Positions 28,887-36,348 of a stretch of 64,000 bases of DNA are shown one piece after another. Below the pieces are notes generated by a model that did not search any database, had not been told where the DNA came from, and saw nothing but the letters and a program-made list of their open reading frames with translations. The stretch comes from Myxococcus terminator_A (GTDB lineage: Bacteria; Myxococcota; Myxococcia; Myxococcales; Myxococcaceae), in contig JBLZWL010000129.1 of assembly GCA_049194865.1 (NCBI GenBank), forward strand, positions 186,001 to 250,000, in the 5' to 3' direction. A program made the position numbers and the translations under genes. How positions within the stretch are numbered: the first letter of the stretch is position 1; every line of letters starts with the position of its first letter.

Positions 28887-28915
28887 TTAATATTGAAAAT
28901 GAGAATCGTTATCAA
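28887..28915 (-). promoter_or_regulatory. Sigma70-like promoter for the siderophore-interacting gene
   Basis: Reading the minus strand, TTGATA (28915-28910) and TATTAA (28892-28887) are separated by 17 bases, close to the -35 and -10 consensus. Transcription would begin near 28880, leaving a leader of about 27 bases before the ATG at 28853. The Fur box covers its spacer and most of the -35 box. Confidence 0.65.
28895..28913. promoter_or_regulatory. Fur box in the divergent iron/heme control region
   Basis: The 19 bases GAAAATGAGAATCGTTATC match the classical Fur consensus at 16 of 19 positions. The site lies between a ferric-siderophore reductase gene and a HmuY-like heme-protein gene, and in AT-rich DNA that stands out from its surroundings. 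Fe(II)-Fur binding here would block the minus-strand promoter and probably control both directions. Confidence 0.85.
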
Positions 28916-28978
28916 GTACGGTGTTGCCCTGTCGAATGGGTCGAGACTCCGTCCGCCCAGGGAGAGGGAGACACGAGA

Positions 28979-29773
28979 ATGATGAGCCATACCGAGGAGG
29001 CGCTGCCGAAGCGCGCCGGACAGCAGGGCCTGTGGGTCCTGGTCGCCGTGGGGATGTCGCTGGCGTTGCTGGTGAGCTGTGGCGAGGACGACCCGAAGGA
29101 CGACCCGGCGCCGCAGGTTTGCGAGGCGAGCCAGGTGACCTGCACCGAGCAGACCATCGACCGGATGAGCATGCTGTCCGTGGTCTCCACGGGCGAAGTG
29201 CGCGAGGAGGGGACGACGGCCGGTGAGTTCCACACCTTCATCGACACGCGCGCCGGTGGCCTGACGCCGACGATGTCCTATACGTACCTGCGCTTCACGC
29301 CGACGGGGCTGACCCAGGTCCAGATTCACGACCAGGCGGCGCTCGCGTCGACGGACTGGGACCTCGCGGTGCGTCGCTACACCATGCGCGTCAACAGCGG
29401 CACGTCCGGGCCGTCCTGCGTCGCGGTGGCGAACACGGCCGAGGGCTCGACGTTCGCCTCGGTGACGGCGAAGAGCGCGGCGGCTGGGGAGTTCAGGACG
29501 GAGGCGTGGTTCGACGCGTCCTGCACGCTCATCCCGGATGACTCCGGTCTGAATGGCCCCGCGACGGTGCTGGGTGGCTTCTGGCGCTACCAGAGCTGCG
29601 TGGAGATGACGGGCCGCATCTTCATCGTCCGGCTGGCGGACGGCCGTCACGTGAAGCTGGAGGTGACGGGGTACTACGAGCCCTCCGCGCAGCAGGTCTG
29701 CAACGAGACGCACTCGGTGCCGCAGCCGAGCGGCTCGGGCTCCATCCGCATCAAGTGGGCGTTCCTGCCATGA
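28979..29773 (+). CDS. HmuY-like heme-binding lipoprotein
   Basis: A 264-residue predicted outer-membrane lipoprotein. The signal sequence ends LALLVSC (Cys34). The domain resembles HmuY, the heme-scavenging hemophore of Bacteroidetes: the motif STDWDLAVRRYTMRVNSGTS near residues 121-140 is the family hallmark, with SYTYLRFTPTG before it and VKLEVTGYYEP near the end. It should bind heme at the cell surface. The Fur box 66 bases upstream supports iron-repressed expression. Purine-rich GGGAGAGGGAGA precedes the ATG. The next gene starts in its stop codon. No TonB-dependent receptor is adjacent. Confidence 0.8.
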   Translation: MMSHTEEALPKRAGQQGLWVLVAVGMSLALLVSCGEDDPKDDPAPQVCEASQVTCTEQTIDRMSMLSVVSTGEVREEGTTAGEFHTFIDTRAGGLTPTMSYTYLRFTPTGLTQVQIHDQAALASTDWDLAVRRYTMRVNSGTSGPSCVAVANTAEGSTFASVTAKSAAAGEFRTEAWFDASCTLIPDDSGLNGPATVLGGFWRYQSCVEMTGRIFIVRLADGRHVKLEVTGYYEPSAQQVCNETHSVPQPSGSGSIRIKWAFLP

Positions 29774-31302
29774 GACTGGGGGCGTGGCTCCTGCTGCTTC
29801 CCCTGGGATGTGGCCCCGTGCAGCCGTCGCGGGCGCCGCATGAGCTTCCCGAGTCGCTCGGCGAGGCGCGAGCGGGGCAGCAGGCGGGAGCGCGCCCCAC
29901 CTCACCCCAGGCGGTGCCGCCGAACTTCGGCGCGGGCGAGCAGGTGGAGTCGGCGGTGTCCCCGAAGGGGCGCTTCCGGGTGCACTTCTCGCGCGTCGGA
30001 CTCAACGCGGTGCCGTCGGGGGACGCGGATGGCAATGGCGTGCCCGACGCGGTGGAGGTCGTCGGGCGGGCCTATGAGCGCGTCGCGGACTTCTATGTGG
30101 GGCTGGGGTTCCTCCTGCCGGGCAGCGACGCGGCGGTGGGGGAGGACAACGGCGGTGATGGGCTGTTCGACGTGTACCTCGTGGACTTCGCGGGCCGGGC
30201 GGATGGCGCGTTCCGGCTGGATGGTTGCGAGGAAGAGGACAGCAAGTGCGTGGGGTACATGCTCCAGGAGAACGACTTCGCCGGGTACGACTACCCCTCG
30301 TTCGAGGCGGCGGTGGGCATCCTGGCCAGTCACGAGTTCTTCCACGCGGTGCAGGCGGCCTACCGGCCGGGGCTGGGCAGCGTGGTGTCGGAGGGCTCGG
30401 CGGTGTGGGCCAGCGAGCGCTTCGACGAGACGCTCGATGACCTGGAGCAGTTCTCCTCGTCGTATCTCTCCCGGACGGACCGCAGCCTCGTGTTGGACCC
30501 GACAGGGCCCGCGGCGTCGTTCAGCTATGGCGCGGGGGTGTTCTTCCAGTACCTGGGCGAGCGCTTCGGAGACCGGGTCATCCTGGCGCTGTGGCAGGAG
30601 AGCCTCGTGTCGCCGACGGCGCCCTGGTTCAACTTGCTGGACACGGTGCTGCGTCGCGAGTGGGGCGCGGACTTCGACACGGCCTTCACCGAGTTCTCGC
30701 AGTGGAACCTCTCCACGGGCGCGCGGGCGCGAATCGACCAGGGCTATGCGCGAGGGGGTGGGTATGACGGGCTGGCGCTGGCGGCCAGGACGCTGCCCAC
30801 GCAGGAAGCGGATGTCCGGGTGACGACCGCGTCGACGCGCTACTTCGTGGTGCCCGGTGGTTCGGCGGAGGTGCTGGCCAGGTACACGCTCAAGGCCGGC
30901 GAGGACCCGGCGAAGCTGCACCTGCTGGTGGCGGCGGTGACGGACACCGCGGTGCTCCGCGTGTCGCGCGCGGAGGGCTCTGGAGCGCTGTCCGCGAAGG
31001 TGGACGCGTCGGACGCGCGCGAGGTCATCATCGCGGTGGTGGATGGTCGCCACGAGGGCGTGGGCCGCTACGGGACGCTCTGCCTCACGGCGGATGCGAC
31101 GGGCGCGCCCTGTGTCGACGTGACGCCCGGCCCCAAGGACCCCGACGACGACGGGGGCTGCGGCGCGGCGCCGAGCGGCCCGGGATGGGTGGCGCTGGTG
31201 CTGGCGTTGCTTGCGCTCAGTGCACGTCCGAAGCGGGCGCGGGTGGCGGCGCGGGCGCGTCCGACGGGCACTGGCGCTGGTACTCCGCCAGCGCGCTCTT
31301 GA
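29770..31302 (+). CDS. Secreted MXAN_6640-like metalloprotease with MYXO-CTERM-type tail
   Basis: A 510-residue exported protein. It has a signal sequence ending LLLPLGC (Cys14), a calcium-type loop GDADGNGVPDAVEV (about 84-97), and the zinc motif ASHEFFHAVQ with His188, Glu189 and His192. It resembles the myxobacterial MXAN_6640 family of putative metalloproteases. The end is DDDGGCGAAPSG, a hydrophobic stretch VALVLALLALSA and an Arg-rich tail, the layout of a MYXO-CTERM sorting signal. ATG 29770 overlaps the HmuY-like stop by four bases, so both are co-translated, presumably under Fur. The last 86 bases overlap the convergent TonB-like gene. Confidence 0.8.
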   Translation: MRLGAWLLLLPLGCGPVQPSRAPHELPESLGEARAGQQAGARPTSPQAVPPNFGAGEQVESAVSPKGRFRVHFSRVGLNAVPSGDADGNGVPDAVEVVGRAYERVADFYVGLGFLLPGSDAAVGEDNGGDGLFDVYLVDFAGRADGAFRLDGCEEEDSKCVGYMLQENDFAGYDYPSFEAAVGILASHEFFHAVQAAYRPGLGSVVSEGSAVWASERFDETLDDLEQFSSSYLSRTDRSLVLDPTGPAASFSYGAGVFFQYLGERFGDRVILALWQESLVSPTAPWFNLLDTVLRREWGADFDTAFTEFSQWNLSTGARARIDQGYARGGGYDGLALAARTLPTQEADVRVTTASTRYFVVPGGSAEVLARYTLKAGEDPAKLHLLVAAVTDTAVLRVSRAEGSGALSAKVDASDAREVIIAVVDGRHEGVGRYGTLCLTADATGAPCVDVTPGPKDPDDDGGCGAAPSGPGWVALVLALLALSARPKRARVAARARPTGTGAGTPPARS

Positions 31303-32326
31303 AGCGCGCCTGTTCCTCCTGGGGCCACTCGGACGGGAGCTTCGCGATGGCGCGGTGCTGGTCGAGCACGGCCTGCTTGCAGTGGCCCCGGTGGAAGGCC
31401 ACCAGTGCCGCCGTCTCCAGCACGTAGGGATTCTGGGCGCCGGTCTTCCTCGCCATGCGCGCCAGCGGCTCGGCTTCCGCGTAACGGCCGGCCTTGGCAT
31501 GCAGCCACGCCAGCTCCGCCGCGGCCCACCAGTACGTGGGCGAGGTGAGGTTCAGGTAGCGCAGCGCGTTCGCATACCAGGGGTCGTCGGGCAAATCCCG
31601 CGCGAGCACCCGCGCCAGGTGTGCCCATGCGGAGGGGCTGGTCGGAAATCTCTGCGCCCGGGTCCGAGCCCATTCCAGCTCCTGCTGCGAGGTGGGCTTC
31701 GCCTGGCTGAACGACGTGTTGAGCTGGAAGGTGTATGGAATCTCGAGGGGGTGTCCCGCCAGCATCGCCGGCTGGTACTTCGACTCACGCAGCGCGGTGA
31801 GCAGGGCCTCCGTGAGCCCATAGGGCGCGAATTCCAGCACCTGGATGTCCCGGACGATGCCGTCCGTCCCGAGGCGACAGGAGACGACCGCCACGGCCAT
31901 GGCTCTCTTGAACAGAGCCGCCCGGGTCATCTCGGGCGGCTTGCCTTCGAGCTTCGTCGGGCGCTGGTACTGCTCGCGCTGGTACGTGCACGCCTCTTCC
32001 AGCTCAGCGTCACAGGCCGCGCTGAGGTCCTGGGCGGCCTGCTTCACCTGCTCCTCGGTCGCCGTGCCCGAGAGCACCTGGACCGCGTCGGCGAAGATGG
32101 CCCGAGCCTGCGCCGGCTCCACGACAACGGTCGGCGCGGGGTCATAGAGCGGGCCAGCCCCGCCCATGTAAGCCTCTTCTCGCTCGACCATCGGGTCGAG
32201 GTAGTGCGCCATGGTGCGCGACAGGTGCCCATGGCTCGCGGGCAGCGAGGGAACGCGGGAGGAGAAGTGACTGCACGCGCTGCCCCCGAGAAGAAGGGGG
32301 AGGAGGACGATGTGGAGAGGACGCAT
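31217..32326 (-). CDS. TonB C-terminal-domain lipoprotein with TPR-like tail
   Basis: A predicted 369-residue lipoprotein: the signal peptide starts at ATG 32326 and ends LLLGGSAC (Cys18). The middle (about 150-215) looks like a TonB C-terminal domain: AVAVVSCRLGTDGIVRDIQV then LLTALRESKYQPAMLAGHPL and IPYTFQLN. This suggests contact with an outer-membrane or periplasmic partner, but there is no N-terminal TonB anchor helix or Pro-rich arm. The last third is helical with TPR-like repeats (AYAHLARVLARDL, AAELAWLHAKAGRYAEAEPL). Its 3' end overlaps the convergent metalloprotease gene by 86 bases. The role is unknown. Confidence 0.75.
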   Translation of the reverse strand: MRPLHIVLLPLLLGGSACSHFSSRVPSLPASHGHLSRTMAHYLDPMVEREEAYMGGAGPLYDPAPTVVVEPAQARAIFADAVQVLSGTATEEQVKQAAQDLSAACDAELEEACTYQREQYQRPTKLEGKPPEMTRAALFKRAMAVAVVSCRLGTDGIVRDIQVLEFAPYGLTEALLTALRESKYQPAMLAGHPLEIPYTFQLNTSFSQAKPTSQQELEWARTRAQRFPTSPSAWAHLARVLARDLPDDPWYANALRYLNLTSPTYWWAAAELAWLHAKAGRYAEAEPLARMARKTGAQNPYVLETAALVAFHRGHCKQAVLDQHRAIAKLPSEWPQEEQARFKSALAEYQRQCPSDAPAPPPAPASDVH

Positions 32327-32588
32327 CGCCGAGTACGCTAGCGGCCTCTGTCCGCCCGGAGAAGCTTTGCCCAAGGCGTGTCCAAGGTTGCGGGTCGGAA
32401 GGCGCTGTCCGGAGTGTGACAGGGAGTCCCAGCCCCTCCTTCCCAGGGGGGAGTTCGCCGTCGACCGCGCGACAGTGCGAGGGGCGCCCTGCGTCGGGAC
32501 TCGTTCAAGTCCCCGTGAGCCGTATCGCGTCTGTCCCGAGTTCCGGCTAAGCGTGGGGGCCTGACCGCCGCACGGACCCGAGACCTTC

Positions 32589-33674
32589 ATGCACAGCGCA
32601 TCCGGCCAGGACAGCAGCGCGCCCTTCATTCGTTCGGTGGGCCGGGCACTCCCGCCACATTATGCCTCGCAGGAGCAGCTCATCGCGGCCTTCCGGGAGC
32701 TGTGGGCCAAGCGCCACTTCAACCTGGAGCGACTCGAGGACCTGCACCGCAACGTACAGGTGGGGGGCCGCTACCTGGCGCTGCCCATCGACGCGTACCC
32801 CGCCCTGGTGACGTTCCAGCAGCGCAACGACGCCTGGATTCGCGAGGCCACGGCGCTCGGCGAAGTCGTGGTGAAGCAAGCGCTTCAGCGGGCGGAGCTG
32901 ACGCCGGCGGACGTGGACCACGTCTTCTTCGTCACCGTGACGGGCATCGCCACGCCCAGCATCGAGGCGCGGCTGGCCAACCGGCTGCGCTTCCGTGACG
33001 ACTTCAAGCGCACGCCCATCTTCGGGCTCGGCTGTGTCGCGGGCGCGGCGGGCATGGCGCGGGCGGCGGACTACCTGCGCGCCTTCCCCACGCACACCGC
33101 GCTCGTCGTCTCCGCGGAGCTGTGCTCGCTGACGCTGCAGCGCGAGGACCTGTCCATCCCCAACATCATCGCCTCCGGCCTCTTCGGGGACGGCGCGGCC
33201 TGCGCGGTGCTCAGAGGCGCCGACGCTCCCGGCGCGAAGGGGCCCCGGGTGGTGGCGTCGCGCTCGGTGTTCTATCCGGACTCCGAGCGCATCATGGGCT
33301 GGGACGTCGTCGACTCGGGCTTCAAGGTCGTCCTTTCCGCGAAGGTGCCCCAACTGGTGAAGGACCACATCCGGGGCAACGTGGACGGCTTCCTCGCATC
33401 CCACGGGTTGAAGCGCGGTGACATCCGTCACTGGGTGGCGCACACCGGAGGTCCCAAGGTGCTGGAGTCCTTCGAGGAGGCGCTGGAGCTGGACAAGGAC
33501 GCGCTGGCGCGCTCCTGGGCGTCGTTGCGCGAAGTGGGGAATCTGTCCTCGGCCTCGGTGTTGTTCGTGTTGGGGGAGACGCTGGACCAGGTGGCGGCGA
33601 AGCCCGGCGAGTACGGATTGATGATGGCCATGGGACCTGGGTTCTGCGCGGAGATGGTGCTCTTGCGATGGTGA
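32589..33674 (+). CDS. Type III polyketide synthase (alkylresorcinol/chalcone synthase-like)
   Basis: A 361-residue homodimeric ketosynthase that extends an acyl starter with malonyl-CoA and cyclises it to an alkylresorcinol, alkylpyrone or related ring. The catalytic triad is visible: Cys149 in GLGCVAGAAG, His285 in AHTGGPK and Asn318 in GNLSSASV, and the ending is GPGFCAEMVLL. It heads a five-gene operon in which every gene overlaps or nearly overlaps the next. The methyltransferase and flavoprotein partners match the Streptomyces srsABC phenolic-lipid set. The product chain and ring type cannot be read from sequence. Confidence 0.93.
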   Translation: MHSASGQDSSAPFIRSVGRALPPHYASQEQLIAAFRELWAKRHFNLERLEDLHRNVQVGGRYLALPIDAYPALVTFQQRNDAWIREATALGEVVVKQALQRAELTPADVDHVFFVTVTGIATPSIEARLANRLRFRDDFKRTPIFGLGCVAGAAGMARAADYLRAFPTHTALVVSAELCSLTLQREDLSIPNIIASGLFGDGAACAVLRGADAPGAKGPRVVASRSVFYPDSERIMGWDVVDSGFKVVLSAKVPQLVKDHIRGNVDGFLASHGLKRGDIRHWVAHTGGPKVLESFEEALELDKDALARSWASLREVGNLSSASVLFVLGETLDQVAAKPGEYGLMMAMGPGFCAEMVLLRW

Positions 33675-34243
33675 CCGCCACACAGGCTGTCTTCCTGGGC
33701 TACATGGGCCTGCTCGGGGCGGAGCGACTGGTGGAGCTGGTGCTCTCCAAGCGCAACGCCGCGTGGGCCTTCGCGCGGGGAGGGGTGGAGACGGGGCAGC
33801 GTCACTACCGCTTCATGGTGATGTTCCACTCGCTCTTCCTCGTATCGTGTCTGGCGGAGGTGTTCCTCCTGCGCCGGCCCTTCCTGGGCGTGTGGAGCGG
33901 CGTGGCGCTGGCGGGCGCGGTGGCGGCGCAGGGGCTGCGCTACTGGGCCATCTCCACGCTGGGCCCGCGGTGGAACTCGCGCATCATCGTCGTGCCGGAC
34001 CTGCCGCCGGTGGTGGGCGGCCCGTATCGCTTCCTGCGCCATCCCAACTACGTCGCGGTGGTGCTGGAGCTGGCGAGTGTGCCGCTCATCCACGGCGCGT
34101 GGTGGACGGCCGTGTTCTTCTCGGTGGGGAACCTGGTGCTGCTCTCCGTGCGCATCCGCGCGGAAGAGGCGGCGCTGGGGGACGCGTACGCGCGCGCCTT
34201 CTCCCACCGTCCCCGTTTCCTCCCCGAGGTGCCCCGTGGCTGA
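33668..34243 (+). CDS. Isoprenylcysteine carboxyl methyltransferase-family membrane methyltransferase
   Basis: A 191-residue integral membrane methyltransferase of the ICMT family, with four or five hydrophobic segments. The SAM-binding signature is GPYRFLRHPNYVAVVLEL (about 117-134) and the ending RIRAEEAALGDAYARAF is typical. SrsB, an O-methyltransferase of phenolic lipids, belongs to this family, so methylation of the polyketide phenol is the likely role. It starts seven bases inside the PKS gene, and the ACP gene starts eight bases before its end. Confidence 0.88.
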   Translation: MVTATQAVFLGYMGLLGAERLVELVLSKRNAAWAFARGGVETGQRHYRFMVMFHSLFLVSCLAEVFLLRRPFLGVWSGVALAGAVAAQGLRYWAISTLGPRWNSRIIVVPDLPPVVGGPYRFLRHPNYVAVVLELASVPLIHGAWWTAVFFSVGNLVLLSVRIRAEEAALGDAYARAFSHRPRFLPEVPRG

Positions 34244-34514
34244 ACTCGAACTGGAAGTCGTGGCGGAGATTCGTCGCATCGCCGCCGATGAGCTGGAGTG
34301 GAAGGGCGTGGTGGAGCCCCAGCACGACCTCGTCAGGGACTTGCAGCTCGACAGCCTGGGGCTGACGGTGCTGGCGGTGGGGTTGGAGAACCGCTTCCGC
34401 ATCCGCCTGTCGGAAGAGGACGCGCAGGGCGTGCGCACGGTGGCGGACCTGGCGAAGCTGGTGGTGCGCCGGGTCGCCTCGACGGCGCGCCCTCCCACGG
34501 AGGTCCGCTCGTGA
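34236..34514 (+). CDS. Acyl carrier protein
   Basis: A 92-residue carrier protein. The phosphopantetheine site is Ser40 in DLQLDSLGL, within the standard acidic helix 2, and the C-terminus holds the usual VRTVADLAKLV helix. The GTG start at 34236 overlaps the methyltransferase gene by eight bases, and the fatty acyl-AMP ligase starts at its stop codon. It is probably loaded with a fatty acid by that ligase and hands the chain to the type III PKS. Such a dedicated ACP is not part of the basic srsABC set. Confidence 0.92.
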   Translation: MAELELEVVAEIRRIAADELEWKGVVEPQHDLVRDLQLDSLGLTVLAVGLENRFRIRLSEEDAQGVRTVADLAKLVVRRVASTARPPTEVRS

Positions 34515-36265
34515 GAGGGCCCACGCTGCCGAAGGTGCGCTTCCCCACGGTGAACGCGATGCTCGCGGCCGCCGGGCAGACGCCTTTCAAGCTGACCTTC
34601 GTCGACGCGGCCGAGCGCGAGGAGTCGCTGCCCTGGGGCGACGTGTACCGTCGCGCGCGGCGCACGGCGGCGGGGCTTTCGCGGCTGGGCGTGCGCGAGG
34701 GGGAGCGGGTGGCGTTGCTCTTGCCCACCTCGCCGGGCTTCATGGACGCCTTCTTCGGGACGCTGCTCGCGGGCGCGGTGCCGGTGCCCCTGTACCCGCC
34801 CGTCCGGCTGGGGCGCCTGGAGGAGTACCACCGGGCCACCGCGCGGATGCTCCAGGTGACGGGGGCGAGCCTCGTCCTGACGGACTCGCGCGTGCGGCTG
34901 CTGTTGGGGGCCAGCGTGGAGAGGTCCCGTCCGCGCCTGGGCTGTCACACGGTGGAGGAGGTGTCTCGAGGCGACGACGAGCGCGAGGTGCCGGTGGGCC
35001 CGGAGGCGCTGGGCCTCATCCAGTTCTCCTCCGGCTCCACGGTGGACCCGAAGCCGGTGGCGCTGACGCAGGGGGCGCTGCTGTCGCAGGTGATGGCGCT
35101 GGAGGTGGCGATGCCGCTGTCGCCCGACACGCCGCGCGTGGGCGTCAGCTGGCTGCCGCTGTACCACGACATGGGGCTCATCGGCTGTCTGCTGTCAGCG
35201 CTGCACTACCCCGGGCACCTGGTGCTGATTCCGCCCGAGGTCTTCCTGGCGAGGCCCGCGCTGTGGCTGCGCGCGCTGTCGCGACACCGGGGCTTCATCT
35301 CCCCCGCGCCGAACTTCGCCTATGGCCTGTGCCTGAAGCGGGTGAAGGACGCGGAGATGGAGGGCGTGGACCTGTCGTCGTGGAAGCACGCGCTCAACGG
35401 CGCGGAGCCGGTGTCGGCGGAGACGCTGCACCGCTTCGCCGAGCGCTTCGAGCGCTGGGGCTTCTCCGCGCGAGCGCTGCGGCCGGTGTACGGGCTGTCG
35501 GAGGCGTCGCTCGCGGTGACCTTCCCGCCGGACGGACGGGGGCCGCGCTCGCTGGGCGTGGACCCGACGGTGCTGGCGTGCGAGGGGCGGGTGGCGGAGG
35601 GCTCACGACAGTTGGTGAGCGTGGGCTCGCCGGTGGCGGGCTTCGAGGTGGAGGTGCGCGACGCGCAGGGCACCGTGTTGCAGGACAAGCGCGTGGGCGG
35701 CGTCTTCACGCGAGGCCCCTCGTTGATGGAGAGCTACTTCGGTGATGCGCTCGCCACGCGGCGCGCGCTGACGCTGGATGGCTGGCTGGATACGGGAGAC
35801 CAGGGGTTCATCGCGGACGGCGAGCTGTACCTGACGGGCCGCGCGAAGGACGTGGTCATCATCCGAGGCGCCAACCACGCGCCGCAGTCGTTCGAGGAGC
35901 CGCTCCAGGCGGTGGAGGGCGTGCGCACGGGCTGCGCGGTGGCGCTGGGCTTCACGCCCGAGGGCGGCCAGGACGAGGCGCTGCTCATCCTCGCGGAGCG
36001 CGGTGGCGAGGAGGAGGCGTCGGCCGTGGAGGAGCGCATCCGCGCGGCGGTGGTGGAGGCGACGGGCGTCAGGCCCCACACGGTGAAGTTGCTGGAGCCG
36101 GGGACGCTGCCCCGGACGTCGAGCGGCAAGCTGCGCCGGGGTGAGGCGCTGCGTCGCTACCTGTCCGGAGAGCTGTCGCCGCCGAAGAAGGTGGGCATGG
36201 TGGGCATGGCGGTGGAGATGGCGCGCAGCGCGCTGGCCATGGCCCGGGCGGAGCACGAGACATGA
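34511..36265 (+). CDS. Fatty acyl-AMP ligase (FAAL-type adenylate-forming enzyme)
   Basis: A 584-residue adenylation enzyme that activates a fatty acid as acyl-AMP and should transfer it to the neighbouring ACP. Core motifs are LIQFSSGSTVDPKPVALT (phosphate loop), WLPLYHDMGLIG (FAAL hallmark), YGLSEASLAVTFPP, GWLDTGDQGF and the C-terminal LPRTSSGKLRR with the catalytic Lys. The SWLPLYHDMGLIG block favours FAAL over acyl-CoA ligases. The GTG at 34511 overlaps the ACP stop. The last 77 bases, including the C-terminal residues and stop, are tandemly duplicated downstream. Confidence 0.92.
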   Translation: MRGPTLPKVRFPTVNAMLAAAGQTPFKLTFVDAAEREESLPWGDVYRRARRTAAGLSRLGVREGERVALLLPTSPGFMDAFFGTLLAGAVPVPLYPPVRLGRLEEYHRATARMLQVTGASLVLTDSRVRLLLGASVERSRPRLGCHTVEEVSRGDDEREVPVGPEALGLIQFSSGSTVDPKPVALTQGALLSQVMALEVAMPLSPDTPRVGVSWLPLYHDMGLIGCLLSALHYPGHLVLIPPEVFLARPALWLRALSRHRGFISPAPNFAYGLCLKRVKDAEMEGVDLSSWKHALNGAEPVSAETLHRFAERFERWGFSARALRPVYGLSEASLAVTFPPDGRGPRSLGVDPTVLACEGRVAEGSRQLVSVGSPVAGFEVEVRDAQGTVLQDKRVGGVFTRGPSLMESYFGDALATRRALTLDGWLDTGDQGFIADGELYLTGRAKDVVIIRGANHAPQSFEEPLQAVEGVRTGCAVALGFTPEGGQDEALLILAERGGEEEASAVEERIRAAVVEATGVRPHTVKLLEPGTLPRTSSGKLRRGEALRRYLSGELSPPKKVGMVGMAVEMARSALAMARAEHET

Positions 36266-36348
36266 GGCGGTGCATGGTGGGCACGGCGGTGGAGTTGGCG
36301 CGCGGCGCGCTGGCCATGGCCCGGGCGGAGCACGAGACGTGAGACGGT
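36195..36348 (+). repeat. Tandem 77-bp duplication at the FAAL/oxidoreductase junction
   Basis: Copies at 36195-36271 and 36272-36348 differ at only a handful of positions. The first copy holds the FAAL C-terminus and stop; the second recreates the same ending and stop. As a result a 26-codon open frame (36262-36342, ATG overlapping the FAAL stop and ending with the same ALAMARAEHET) lies between the two genes, and the oxidoreductase GTG at 36339 overlaps its stop. The spacer keeps translational coupling intact and is probably neutral. Confidence 0.9.
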
